Assembly (NCBI GenBank): GCA_029204225.1
Contig: CM055094.1
Location: 6,853,623-6,917,622 of the forward strand
Direction of reading: 5' to 3'
From: Diphasiastrum complanatum
Lineage: Eukaryota; Streptophyta; Lycopodiopsida; Lycopodiales; Lycopodiaceae
DNA length: 64,000 bases
Below are positions 11,513 through 23,027 of this stretch, one piece after another (position 1 is the first letter of the stretch; every line of letters begins with the position of its first letter). Below the pieces are notes generated by a model, which saw only the letters and a list, made by a program, of their open reading frames with translations, ran no database searches and had not been told where the DNA came from. Both the position numbers and the translations under genes were made by a program.

Positions 11513-12683
11513 CTGGCGTCGGGAACAATGTTGGTGCCAGTGGCACCGTAAGTAAAGCTTATAAATGTAGCTTTCCAACAGGATTCTAGAAACCATGAAT
11601 CATCTGAATCTGCATTTTTGTCTTTGACCATAAAAGCAGCACCTTCGTCCATTTTGACTTATGGGAATGCTATAACTATATTTGCTTGTCGATCATGTTG
11701 CTTGGCTGCATTCTTTGCTTTGAGAATTCAACAATCCTGGATCTCATGGTTATTGCACTTGCAATACTTGCAAAACATCTTCTTCCTTTGACAAATGTGG
11801 ATTCGATGATTGTTCTTGACTTTGAGTCTATTTTTTATTAGATGCAGACTGCTTGGAGCTTTTCTACTTCTGTCATTTCGAGCCCTTGTTGACATATAGA
11901 GCATGAGATGAAGAGGTAGACGAAATGTCCTGACTTCTTCAATTATCTTCTTGCAGCAACATAGTGATAACTTTGGTAAGAGTTAAATTTGAGGGTGTCG
12001 TAATGATCATTACCCAGTTCTCATACGTAGAGGACAGGCTTGAAAGCAATGTCGTAATTACATCTTGATCTATGACTGATTTGATAGCAGCCATCTGTTG
12101 CAAGAGATTCTAAAACTAGTTAGTATGATTATGAAGAGAATCATTGTTCGACATCTTGAGTGTGAAGAATTTCCTTCGAAGATGTAACTTGGTAGTTACG
12201 TCTCTCGCATCATATAGTGAGCTCAAGATGTCCCAAACTTCTTTTGAAGTTTTGGCTTCAGCTACATGGCCAATTTGAGTATCTTATATAATGAGGATAA
12301 TGAGCGTGAAAGCTTTACCATCCTTTGATTTCCATTTTGAGTCTTCTGTGTCAACTTCAGGCTTTACTTTGATACCTGTAACAACATCCCACAACTCGTT
12401 GGCGATTAGCAAGGTCTTCATCTTAAATTTCCATAACTGATAATTGGATCCATTCAGCTTGTCTGCGATAAGACTGGCTTTATTTTGAGAATGCATCTAG
12501 AACTTTAGTCTGATGATGTTAAGAGAGATACCATGTTGTGCTATATTGGAAATCAATTCTTTGATACCGAAACAAATTGATTCGAATTAAAGAATAATTT
12601 CATATTGTGAAAGATATCAATTATAAGAGCTTGCACTCTAATATAATAGTATTAGGTCTTGAAGAATCAATGTTCTGATACCA
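11513..12683 (-). mobile_element. Ty1/copia gag fragment, D-family copy 2, with the same chimeric tail
   Basis: Second copy of the unit at 7479-8646, minus strand. The primer-binding site is better kept here (12672-12683, complement of TGGTATCAGAAC). Gag starts at 12496 (MHSQNKASLIADKLNGSNYQLWKFKMKTL is spread over its first block) and decays by stops and small deletions; the knuckle region near 11760 survives only in part, and the protease entry DDSWFLES lies near 11600. The same 67-bp foreign tail, 11513-11579, replaces the rest of the protease. Copy 1 and copy 2 therefore descend from an already rearranged ancestor or from one duplication. Confidence 0.8.
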
Positions 12684-13544
12684 TGTTGGAAAGAGGTGTG
12701 AAAGGATAGGTCGAATAGAATCAAATAAAAAAAATTCGAACAACAAGAACTAAAACTTATTGTGCACAACGAATAAACTATTTTTCTCTTTCTCTATGCA
12801 TGACTATGCCTATCAATTTTGAACAAAACAATAGTGATAGAAATCACGTTCGATCTTATAGTAACTAACTTTGAAATCATTGATATTATAGTGATTACGT
12901 AGTCAAACATTAAGGCATTGAATTATCAGACAAATAATAAGAGATTATCAGTTACAAAGGCATTACAGAGAAGCATTCATATTGACATGATATTGGACGC
13001 AATAAAGGATAGATTGATTTAGTAAAAGAAATAAATCAGAATGGAAATGAGCACAAAGGAATTACGAATCAAAGCCACGTGCTCTGAGTTATCTCCGAGT
13101 AACTGTAACTCTGTCTGAATTAAGCACTTCCGATAATAAGCAGTGCGCAATAGCAAACTCTAAATCAACTCTAAGGAACTGAGCTAGAATGCTCAAGTGT
13201 GTTCAAGATCCTCTATTTATACTAAGCAAAATGCGGCAATGTCCAATAGTAGGACAGCTAATTAGGTCACAATCCTAATGGACAGTGAGCTGGCATCAAT
13301 CCGGTTGAATTTTCTTGAAAATTTCCTTGCTAAACGGTTTGGGCAAGTCTGTAGCTTCAATTCAAGTGGAACGTTAATTGTCAATCAACTAACATGGCCG
13401 AAGTCTCTGAAGTGGCCGAGGCCTTCGAAGTCGTTGAAGTTACCAAAGTGGCCGATGTCATTGAAGTGGCCGAAGTCATTGAAGTTCCCAAAGTCTTTGA
13501 ATTTTGTCGATGATGTCAATAAATGTCAGAGCCACCTATGAGCC
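12684..13544 (-). repeat. LTR of D-family copia (copy 2), about 861 bp
   Basis: It begins with TGTTGG directly beside the primer-binding site and matches 8647-9494 throughout, with scattered substitutions. It breaks off at GAGCC, just before the terminal CCAACA that copy 1 has. The 9-bp repeat block occupies 13400-13507 with twelve units. Confidence 0.75.
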
Positions 13545-13925
13545 ATTTCCAAGTTGTTTTGTAGAATGTGTAGAAACACGAAAAAAAAAACTGCAGGTCT
13601 AGATAATGAGTTGGATGAAGATTAAAATGTCGATTAGTAGGAGAATAATCCAACACAATGTGATCTCTTTTCCTAGAATCCTTGCCATCCAATCCTTCGT
13701 CTTCCTCCCTGATGGCATCAGACACGGTTGTCTTTAAGGTCTCATACTCATCATTAGATCTCTAAGCTCACGTCTAATCCATCTAGGGACTCCTACCAAG
13801 AACCAAATTATGAGCATCTTTTCGGTAGGCTATTCTTGTACTTGACTTTTTAAACACTTGACATGTTCTATGTAGTCTTGTACTTTCTCATCTTTTGCCA
13901 TCTTGATGTTACTCGATTTGACAAA
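13545..13925 (-). pseudogene. decayed Ty3/gypsy gag fragment
   Basis: On the minus strand this carries an acidic stretch beginning MSDAIREEDEG, which corresponds to MDDAIREEDEDSDDE in the gypsy gag at 31600-31848, and the downstream bases follow the same order with many substitutions and stops. It is therefore a diverged relative or displaced piece of that gag. Short and heavily mutated. Confidence 0.55.
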
Positions 13926-14460
13926 AGGACTTTCGATCAAACAAAAAACCAAGAAATCTATTCCATAATGCATAAGGAAAGAAAACAAGAAACTAAACTA
14001 GATTCATAACCACACATAAAAAATGGAAGGGCATGATCATAAGAGCATCACTCAAGAAAGCCATCATGATCAAGGAGCTGATTGCTTGCCAATACTCGTG
14101 GAGGTTCTTCTCATTAATCACGAGTAGAGACAATATATAAAAGGCTCCCTCATAGAAGAGGAGACCTCTTAATTTCAAAAATCCAGTCCCAGAGTCATAC
14201 ATACAAAACATGAAGAAGAGAACACAGTCTAACGATTAAAAAAATTTCATACTCTACTAATTTTCTTGAGGCTGCTTGACGTACAGACAGAAAGCTTAGG
14301 TGAGCTTCATTAATCATCGCTAAAAAATGCTCTCCAGATTTTGGAAATCAGTGTAATGGCAATTTTTCCACATCTAAAGCAAATTAGCATCTCATTTCAA
14401 GTGAAACAAATCATGTTGTTTAGGACACTTCAACTTAAAAGATGAAAAACAAAACACACT
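13926..14460. other. no recognisable gene or repeat
   Basis: The stretch is AT-rich with scattered short open frames and no motif I can name. It lies between the gypsy gag remnant and a probable small LTR. Confidence 0.3.
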
Positions 14461-14730
14461 TGTGAGCAGACCTCTACACATGGGAGATCAATCCTAAACT
14501 CATGGTGTAGCACATTCTACCAATAAAAAGGTGCCATGTGGCATATAGCTAGAAAACTAGATTTTGGCCATTTTAGCCACTAGATCTCAAATCAAATGAT
14601 ATGTACAGCCTATATGATTGATCTAAATGATATATGCATTTAATTCACACCTAGGAACAGGCTCCACACGTGTAATCATGATATGTACATAGATTTGGCC
14701 TAGATCAAGCATGATTTTGACATTTTCACA
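14461..14730 (-). repeat. probable 3' LTR of the copia element at 14756-15337
   Basis: Bounded by TGTGAG on the left and TTCACA on the right, giving 5-bp inverted ends. On its right side the minus strand reads a purine-rich tract (about 14731-14742) immediately after the RNase H end, as expected for a polypurine tract followed by a 3' LTR. The left boundary is the weaker one, and no second LTR is present to confirm it. Confidence 0.4.
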
Positions 14731-14755
14731 CTTCTCAGAATCTAGCTTGGTAGAT

Positions 14756-15337
14756 TTAACATGCTCTATCTACAACTCCAAGTGCTAATCTTAACTTTAT
14801 AAATGGATCCTTTGCCAATGTCTTGGTAAGTATGTCAGCAATACAATCTGAAGATGGAACATGAATGAGCTTAATCTCATTTGCTTGAACTTTCTCTCTC
14901 ACAAAATGGTGTGAAATTTCAATGTGCTTGGTCCGAGCATGGAAGATCGGATTGTTGGCAAGTTGTTGGGCTGCTTGATTGTCACAATAAATACATGGAA
15001 TGTCTTCAGCCTTGATCACTTGAAGCTCCTCCAAAAGTCTTCTTAGCCATAGGATCTCCTTTGTTGTTGTTGTCATAGCTTTGTACTCGGATTCGGTCGA
15101 TGAAAGAGAGATGGTATCTTGCTTTTTGGAAAGCCAAGATATAACTTCTCCACATAAGAATGTAGCAAAGGCATTTGTGGATCTTCTATCCACTTTGTCA
15201 CCTGCAAAATCTGAGTCCGAGGATGCTCTCAAACAAAAATTAGTCCCTGGATACACAATGCCAAAGTTTCTTGTAGCCAAGATGTACCTTAACACTCTTT
15301 TGGCACTTTTCCAATGACATATTAGTGGAATTTGCAT
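14756..15337 (-). pseudogene. Ty1/copia RNase H domain, 3' end of a pol gene
   Basis: A 193-codon open frame covers the C-terminal part of a copia polyprotein. It shows the RNase H blocks in order: SDSDFAGDKVDRRSTNAF (first acidic residue), SLSSTESEYKAM (Glu), IYCDNQAAQQLANNP (Asp) and ARTKHIEISHHFVREKV, ending with DILTKTLAKDPF. The frame is uninterrupted, but all upstream pol sequence is missing, so it cannot make an active element. It is followed on its strand by a purine tract and a probable LTR. Confidence 0.85.
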
Positions 15338-15609
15338 GTATTGACTCCATTTGCCAACACAAAAGCTAAGATCTGGTCATCAAAAATATTGTCCTTCCTT
15401 TTCCCATGCTGATGACTTTTTTGACTTTTGCTCATCAGTCTTTTCTCATTTTATCTTGTTTTTGTTTTGTTATTTTTTTATTTTTATTTTTTTTCAAACA
15501 AAAACTGAACAACTAAATATTGAAAACAAAAGATTGAAAATAAAATTAGACTTTTCGAGATTTGTCAAGGATGGTGCAACCGATTGTATCGAATTTGACC
15601 CTCCAACCT
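15338..15609. other. AT-rich spacer
   Basis: Pyrimidine-rich on the plus strand (long T runs around 15440-15500). I see no coding motif. It lies between two minus-strand copia pieces. Confidence 0.3.
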
Positions 15610-15770
15610 GAATCAATGATTCTGCTAACCGAGAGCAGATTCTTGGTTAGATTTGGAACATGGAGAACATTGGATAGCAACTTGACTTCACCTTTCTGAA
15701 ATTCGATTCTAACTGTTCCTTCGCCTTGGATCGAATGTGATGAGTTGTCTTGCTGAACTGGCGAAACAGG
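15610..15770 (-). pseudogene. small Ty1/copia protease fragment
   Basis: On the minus strand the bases encode the block HSIQGEGTVRIEF followed by LLSNVLHVPNLTKNLLSVSRI, the stretch that lies just after the catalytic motif in copia retropepsins. The catalytic DSG itself is not present. It abuts the end of the gypsy integrase. Confidence 0.7.
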
Positions 15771-18700
15771 CTACCAAAACTTGCGTAATTGGTTGCCATT
15801 CATCGGAGTATCAAGAATTACTGCGCCATAGTTTAGGATTCCCTTTATTTTATACGGGCCTTCATCGCTAAACTTCAATTTTTCCTTGATCAACTTGGTT
15901 TTGTACATCAGTACAAGATCTTCTGTTTTTAGATCCTTTTTGTGCAATTGACGATCGTGCCATGCCTTTCGGCGGGCTTTCTCTGCTGCTAATGCATGAA
16001 CTGCCATCAATCGTGTTTCACATAATTTGTGCAATGCTTCATGACGGAGTTGTAAAGGCTTATCATTATTTAACTATTCTATTGCCGCTATGCGTAAAGA
16101 TGCGATTAAAAACTCAATCGGCATGACAACATCTTGATCATAAACCAGTTGAAAGGGTGTTTGATTTGTACTACTTTTGTAAGCGGTTTTGAAATATAGT
16201 TTATGTTCCCAATCAGACCGACTCACTTTGATTGTCTTTGTCATAATAGTGCAGAGCATCTTATTGGAAGATTCAGCTTGGCCATTCCCGCTGGGATAGT
16301 AGGGAGTACTAAATCAGGATAAATAGGACCAACATAATCCAGTCCCCATTTTTCAAACGGTGCTTGCGATAAAATCGGATGCAAGGGTTCATAGTTCTGT
16401 CTAGTAGGCCGTCGTGCTCGCTGGCAAACATCACATGTCTAAATATAATTTTCTGTGTCGCGTAGGCCACCAACATCCTAATTTCAAAAGTTTGCGAGCA
16501 GTAATACCTGTAGAGAAGTGTCCTCCACCCATGCCATCATGTGAAAACATGATTAAATCAGGGATTTCATGCGGTAAAACACATCTACGTAGTCTGACCC
16601 ACGACGATGTAATTTTCCTGCAATCAATTGATAAGGTTGAGCCTTATGGATCAATTTTCCCTTCTGTACTTTTATCAAAGAGTCATCCGGTTGTCCTAGC
16701 ATCAAGTACTCAACAATATCCGCTGCCCACTCAAGTACTACTTCTACATAGAACAATGCAACATCTGGTAACTCATCATCCACTTCATACTTTTTCCAAT
16801 CGATCCAGGTGGTCTATATCTATACTATGGACTCCCAGTTCATCCAAGTATATTTCAAAGAATTTCTGTAGATAATCTTTAAAAGCCAATTGCATTACTC
16901 TTTGGAACGAACTTGTTGTATTACAGAGTCCAAACGACATTATTTTGTAAGCATCGGTGTCCCATTCTGTTGCAAAAGCTGTTCTATGGCAATCTGTAGG
17001 AGCAATCTTAACCTGGTTGTAACCACTAAATCCATCTAGGAAAATATAAGTTTCCGCTCCAGCAAGGCGATCCAAAATGCTTTCAGTAAAAGGTAGTGGA
17101 AAGTGATCCTTTCGCGTCACTCTATTCAAAGCCTTGAGATTCAAACAAATTCTCAATTTTCCATTCTTCTTAGGAACAATGACATTTGGTGAGATCCATT
17201 CGGTATGCTCGATCTCATAAATGAAATTGGCATCAAGCAATCTCTGAAGTTCTTTCTTTATCAGATCCGCAACATTAGGATTACAGCGATAGAACTTTGT
17301 AACCTTTGGAACTGCATCAGGTACTAAAGGTATGTATGTTCAATAACTGACGTTGGAATACCCTTCAAATCTTGATAAGTCCATGCAAAGTAATCTTGAT
17401 ACTTAAGAAGTAGCTTCCGGAGTGCTTGATACTGTTTGGGATTAAGTTGTGATCCAACTTGTACAATCTTTTTTGGCTCTCATGGTTCGACAAGATTCAT
17501 TGGCTGTATCCTAGCTGGGCCATCATAAACATCTTTCGAGTCTGGCACATGTTTTTCGGGTTCATGATGTGCTTCAAATAACATGATAACCACATCATCC
17601 AGTGTGTAACGTTTAAAATGTTCGGGCATATCATGCTAGCCTACATCTTCTTGTTCTTTTTCAAAAGGACTTGTCTTGGATCTTCGCTTAGCCTTCTTAG
17701 CATGAATTGATCATGGAGGTGATGCCTTCCGAGACGATGATGTCTTGCTAGAATTCTGACTTGTAGAATCATCCTCGACTTTTCCTTTACCTTTATCCAG
17801 TCAGGATGGCACATTCCCTGAATCAATCTTTTAGAAGAGGATTTTTCCAATTCAAGACCGTATTATAATGTTGCTTGGCTTGTTTCTTCGTCATTGACCA
17901 TGTGATCCTGTCTTCCTTCAATATAACTACTTTGGGCGGTTTAAATTGTTGGTTCATCAGGAACATTACGCACTCCAAATCTGGTTGGATCCATATGATT
18001 TAGAATCTGCTCATCAGTAAGTTCTGCATTGTCATCATAAGTCAAGGCATGACTCTCAAGTATCAGGTCATCTTCAATCGGATCTGGTATAGTTTCCGTT
18101 GATATCCAAGATACATTCAGCACATTCAATGGAAAAGTGATCAGTGTATCCAAGGTTTGATCCAATAATGAAATCTCACTCAAATCTGACTGATTATCTT
18201 GTTGACACATATATCCTACTGTACAATCAATCATTGCAAGAGCTTCATCCCAGTTGACAACATCCGTTTGAACTCCCAAATTTTTCTCTGGTCGGTCACA
18301 AGTATGATCCATTGTTAATGAATCATCATCCTCTTTTTGAACCATTGGTTTGATAGTCCAAGTTGCAGGATCAACTTTGACTGCACGTTCACGATTTTCA
18401 AAAGTGATTTTTCCGGTACCCCAGTTATGAATTACTTGCGCAACTTGTAACCATGGATGTCCCAATAGGACTCGGTAGACATTTGGTGCTTCTGGTAAGT
18501 CTATTACTACAAAAGTAATGACGAACCGTACTCCTGAAATTTTGATAGGTATATCTTCAACCATTCCTCGCGGATGATCTGTAGCTACAATGGTGAAGAA
18601 CGAACTTCGGTTGTTGCTTTAGCAGCTTCAAGTTCCTCTTCTTCTTGCAGATGTTTAATCCACTGCCTCATATCCTGATATATCCTTTTTTCTGCATGAA

Positions 18701-18937
18701 GATTTGGATAGAGTCCAGATGTTGTTGGTATATCAGTTAACGGTGTAGAATCAGCAGGTACTGGATCCGCTACTGGTTCTTTCTGCTTTTGTGCTCTGGT
18801 GACCACCATCAAGGGTGCACTTGATTTATTCTAAGGTACTGGTCTTTGCTTGATTGTTATCAAATTTACAGGAGCCGTAGCTGGTGGTGGCTTCGGTCTT
18901 GCTGGGTAGTCTTTATAGCAATGCCCATAACCACAGT
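15771..18937 (-). mobile_element. Ty3/gypsy pol (protease-RT-integrase), 3' half of a split element
   Basis: Read from 18937 leftwards. The retropepsin-like region is open at 18564-17941 and includes LLGHPWLQVAQV. RT is open at 17240-16785 with ISPNVIVPKKNGKLRICLN, the block FLDGFSGYNQVKIAP and GLCNTTSSFQRVM; its active-site box reads YLDE, not YxDD. After LDRLEKV the sequence jumps to an integrase N-terminal region (16783-16553), so the RT thumb and RNase H are deleted. The integrase core is patchy (16259-16074), and the C-terminus is open at 16034-15771 with the QLHKKDLKTEDLVLMYK block. Stops and frameshifts make it a pseudogene. The missing gag lies at 30977-32283, beyond the copia insertion. 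Element class is certain; the clade is not. Confidence 0.85.
18933..18937. repeat. target-site duplication of copia A, left copy (ACAGT)
   Basis: ACAGT stands directly before the LTR start at 18938 and again directly after the element end at 30977-30981. Five-base duplications are normal for copia integrases. Without the insertion, the flanking gypsy gag reads through a CCHC knuckle (CHDCGYGH at the joint). Confidence 0.9.
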
Positions 18938-19173
18938 TGTTAGAAACCATTGATAAACTTGTTACTGTTTATGATTTATTGTTGATAGCTATTACCAGTT
19001 GTAAGTAGATCTAGGCTAGTCTGTAGTCAACTACTACTTTTCTCTCTATCTATATTCATGGTTTATTGTACTCTCTTTCATTCAGTGTGATACAGTGATT
19101 GTGTGTTCTTCCTCCTTCTCTTATGGTGATTGCTTATGATGAATGATTGATAGTGCTTATCAGATCTTTGACA
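18938..19173 (+). repeat. 5' LTR of copia A (236 bp)
   Basis: It runs from TGTTAG to TTTGACA and is followed at once by the primer-binding site TGGTATCAGAGC. Its last 38 bases (19136-19173) recur at 30939-30976 with a single difference. The length is short but within the copia range. Confidence 0.9.
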
Positions 19174-19185
19174 TGGTATCAGAGC
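19174..19185 (+). other. primer-binding site of copia A
   Basis: TGGTATCAGAGC is the complement of the initiator methionine tRNA 3' region used by most plant Ty1/copia elements. It starts directly after the LTR. Confidence 0.9.
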
Positions 19186-20708
19186 TACTCTGATCCTAAG
19201 TGCCTAACTACTGGGGTCGGCTTGTCACTGGCTCCGCACTGAGGTGAGATAGTCCTTCATAGGAGGTGAAAGCAAGAAAACTTACAATGTTGATGAAAAT
19301 AGTCTCTTGAGCAGATTGCAAGCATTGAAGCATGGTAGGAAGTGTTTGAACACTCCTTCAAGAGTTTATTCAGAGGATAAGGAGACAAATACAGTGGGTA
19401 AACCATTAGCAACTGACTGGGATCAGTTTGGTGAACATTTGAGCATTTTGCAGCTTAAGTTATAGTGAGAGAGTGTGAAGTAGTAACAACTGATCTACTT
19501 GCATCATTTTCAGATCATTCTGAGTGCTAGAAGCTACAGTCAAGAGCTGAGAAGCAAATCAACTTTGAAGAAACTCAAACTTGCAAAGAAAAACAGTGTT
19601 TGGTAGAAGAAAGTACAAAGCAAGCTTTTTTCTCAAGCAAGGGTTTACAAAAGGAAAATCATTGATCTCAAGCTATAGGAGAGCATTCTTGGTGAAACAA
19701 GCTGCAATGACCTGCGCCCTAGAGACACAAAACCGATTTTAGATGGCCGTGAAAGGTTGTAGAGCAGAGAGTGAGATTAGCCTGACATAAGCTGGACATG
19801 TCTATTCTAGCAGGCTGTTGAAAAACGAGTTAATGTGCTCCATTGGGAAGAAAATAATCAGCAAGAACTACTCTCACTGGGGCGCGATTGTTGGGCTCCC
19901 ATGATGCTGCGGGTTTTTCGTGAAATAATGGAGAACTTATGTTGTGATCTTCAATTCACTCCATGGTTGCCATAGCCTGCGCGCGCTCTCTCTCTCCCCC
20001 CCCCCCCTGGTCGCGGACTGCTCGGGCACCCAACTCACCTTATCAGTTAGCGTAAAGAAGTGCCTAGCATCTCCAATAATCAGCTTCGGCACACGTAAAT
20101 GCTCCAAATCGTCAGATGGCAACATTATTGAAATCAACGGTGTAGATTTGCTGATCGTGAATCCAGATCAACGGCCAGAATTCGATGGGCCCTAAAACTT
20201 CATTTTTAAAAAATTGAAGTCCTTGAAGTTTTATTAACAAAGGACTGAAGGGCAGAGAAATGGTTCTTCATTAAAAAAACTTCATCTTGAAGGGTCCCAG
20301 CTCTTATGACTTTAAGTTGAGGATTGTCCCCTCCTCTTTAAGGCCTGTCCACTGGTGTTTTTTGCAGAAAAGCGAAAAACAGAGTGATATTTGAGCATGG
20401 AGAACGTGACTGTTTTGTAGATTTGACGAGACAGGAGCTATCCCGGTGCAATTGCCTATGCGCTGATATAAAAATCTTTGAAAGCAGAGTTCTGTGTGCG
20501 ATGGAGGAACTTTTCAAAAAAGGCAGTTTTGCAATCATTGTCATTTTTTCAGGCTTAAGGGCAGTAGTGAGCCATTTTAAGGCCAAAATCTTCAATTTGG
20601 CATAACTTTCAATCCATAGCTTGGATTGGAAACGTCATTTGTCAATTTTGCAACAAATTTTCCATTTTTGCAATCATTTTTGAGATTCGGACTCATCTAA
20701 GTGCAATT
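19186..20708 (+). other. long untranslated leader of copia A
   Basis: About 1.5 kb separates the primer-binding site from gag, far more than is usual for copia. I find no recognisable protein in it. It includes a CT tract ending in eleven C (about 19996-20006). From about 19860 to 20200 the composition is less AT-rich than the surroundings and may be a foreign insertion or captured host DNA, but no terminal repeats are evident. Confidence 0.5.
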
Positions 20709-22090
20709 ATGGCAACTCTAAGTGAGAGCATCCTCAATGAGTCAAGCAAATTGGAAGGAGCCGGCAACTATGCAATTTGGAAATTCAAACTGAAGAATAT
20801 TTTGATGGAAAAGGAGCTATGGGAGATCATGACAGGTGAAGAAACAAGGTCAGTGATTGAAGAAGATCAGCAGGCGTTTGACCAGAGGAAACAGAAAGCA
20901 CAGAATGTCATCAACTTGTCAGTCAGAGATGCTATCATTCCCTACATTTCGAATTCGGAAGGACCGAAAAAAGCGTGGAATACGTTGAAGGCATTGTTTG
21001 AGATCACAAACACATCTCGAGTGCTATTCCTGAAAATGAAGCTGCACACATTACGGATGGATGATGGTGCAACTATTGCCGATCACCTATTGAAGATAAA
21101 GGAGATCCGTGATCAACTAGCTGCCGTTGGAGAGCGAGTACAGGATTGTGAGATCGTTCAATTGACATTGAACAGCTTGAGTGAGTCACATTAGATGTTT
21201 GTGACAAGCATTTCCACATGGGAGAATCTTCCAACCTATGAAGAGCTAGGTGCATTACTGTTGAAGGAAGAGCAACGTCAAGAGAATTTGAATCATCGTA
21301 ACAGGGGCTATGATTAAGCTCTTATAGTTAGAGGACGAGGTGGAAGATTTGGCCGTGGTAGGTATCAATCGAGAGGAGGAAACTCAAGCCGGGGATCATT
21401 TCAGCAATTTCATGAGCAAGCCAATGATAGCCCGAATCGAGGCAATTGGAATCAAGGTCGCGGTCAAGGACATGGCTATTCCATGCAAAATAAACCTGAA
21501 AATTGTAGGTACTGCAACAAACCTGGCCATTGGGAGTGTGAATGCTTCAAGAAACAAAAGAAGATAGCACAAAGAAAAGACAAATGGCAGGCGGGCAATT
21601 ATGCTAATCAACATCAATTTGATGATGATCATTATGAAGACAATTACGTTAATCAACATCAATTCAATGATGATCAATATGAAGACGATACAGGTGAAAG
21701 CTCAAACCTGTTCATTACGGTGCTAATGACGGTGACGAAGCAAAGGATTCCTGGTACATTGACAGTGGAGCGTCCAAGCACATGACTTCGAGGAAGAAGT
21801 GGTTTTCGGAATTCAAGAAAATCTACAATGGCGATGAAGTTGGACAAGCTGATGGCCAATTGCTACATGTGAAAGGATTTGGAGTGGTACCAGTGAAGCT
21901 AGCCAGGGAAATGATAAAGTGGATAAGCAATGTGCAATATATTCCTGGTTTAGCCAACAATTTACTATCAGTCGGGACGATGGCTGATCAACAACTCGAG
22001 GTTGAGTTTGATAGCGACAAATGTCTCATCAAGGACATCAAGAATCACTACAAAGTGATTGCTATAGGATCTAGAGTCAACAAAAATTGA
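20709..22090 (+). pseudogene. gag and protease of copia A
   Basis: Gag starts at 20709 (MATLSESILNESSKLEG) and is open for 161 codons through the UBN2-type domain (NYAIWKFKLKNILMEKELWEIM), then hits TAG at 21192-21194. The same frame resumes (TWENLPTYEELGALLLKEEQR) to a second stop near 21316, followed by an Arg/Gly-rich stretch and a CCHC knuckle CRYCNKPGHWECEC near 21505. The retropepsin motif reads DSGASKHM near 21770, and the protease continues openly to 22090 (IPGLANNLLSVGTM). Most of the pre-integrase block is missing before the integrase. Several stops and at least one frameshift make it a pseudogene. Confidence 0.85.
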
Positions 22091-22192
22091 CTCTACAAAC
22101 TGAATGCGAGATCTTTTACTCAAGCTATGGTAAGCACTATTGATAGTCTAGTTATTGGATTGTCTGAATTTCTTTTGAAGAAAAAATCTGTG

Positions 22193-23027
22193 AAGGTTGC
22201 ATTTTGGGAAAACAACACACAGAGAGGTTTCCCAAAAGTGGAACAAGGAGAGCCAGTGGCATCCTAAATCCTATCCATAGTGATCTATGTGGACCAATGC
22301 AGACTAGATCTCTTAGTGGCTGCTATTACTTTATTACCTTTATTGATGATTATAGTAGATGCATTTGGATGTATTTCATAAGCAAGAAATCAGACGCTTT
22401 TGCTAAGTTCAGGGAATTCAAGGTATTAGTTGAAAAACAAATAGGAAGTTACATCAAGACTTTGAGATCTGATGGAGGTGGTGAGTATTTTTCAACAGAA
22501 TTTATTGATTTTTGCAAAGATCAAGGGATCAAGAGGCAAACTACAACACCTTATTCATCGTAGCAAAACGGAGTTGCAAAGCGAAAGAATAGATCCATTG
22601 TTGAGGGCAATGCTCAAAAGAAAGAGTATGCCAAACACCTTTTGGACAGAAGCTTGCAGCACAACTATGCACATCCTGAATCGGTGTCCTACGAAATCTG
22701 TGGAAGGTAAGACATCTCACAAAGCTTTTATTGGAAAGAGACCTAATATTTCTCATTTGAGAGTATTTGGTTTTGATGCGTATGCTCATAATCCTGATGA
22801 GAAACGAGGGAAATTGGATGCAAAAGCTATCAAGTGTATTTTTCTTGGATATGATGAGAAGGCCAAGGCATATAGGATGTATGATACAAATGCACAGAAG
22901 CTTGTGATTTCTAGGATGCTACATTTGACGAGATGGGTCAAGGTGAACAATCTGAAGAAATCACTAAACCTTTTGATGAGGGAGAGGAAGTACAAGTCAA
23001 GAAAGAAGTGGATTTTGATGCAGAGGA
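22193..23027 (+). pseudogene. integrase of copia A, left copy
   Basis: Integrase core with HSDLCGPMQT, FITFIDDYSRCIW and RSDGGGEYFSTEF carrying the two Asp residues. A TAG at about 22561 interrupts it before QNGVA, and the third catalytic residue is Lys (KRKNR in place of ERKNR). A deletion of about nine bases near 22606 shifts the frame relative to the right copy. The C-terminal block HLRVFGFDAYAHNPDEKRGKLDAK is readable. It ends at 23027 where an LTR of element B is inserted. The right copy at 28018-28863 is nearly the same and keeps the Glu. Confidence 0.85.
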
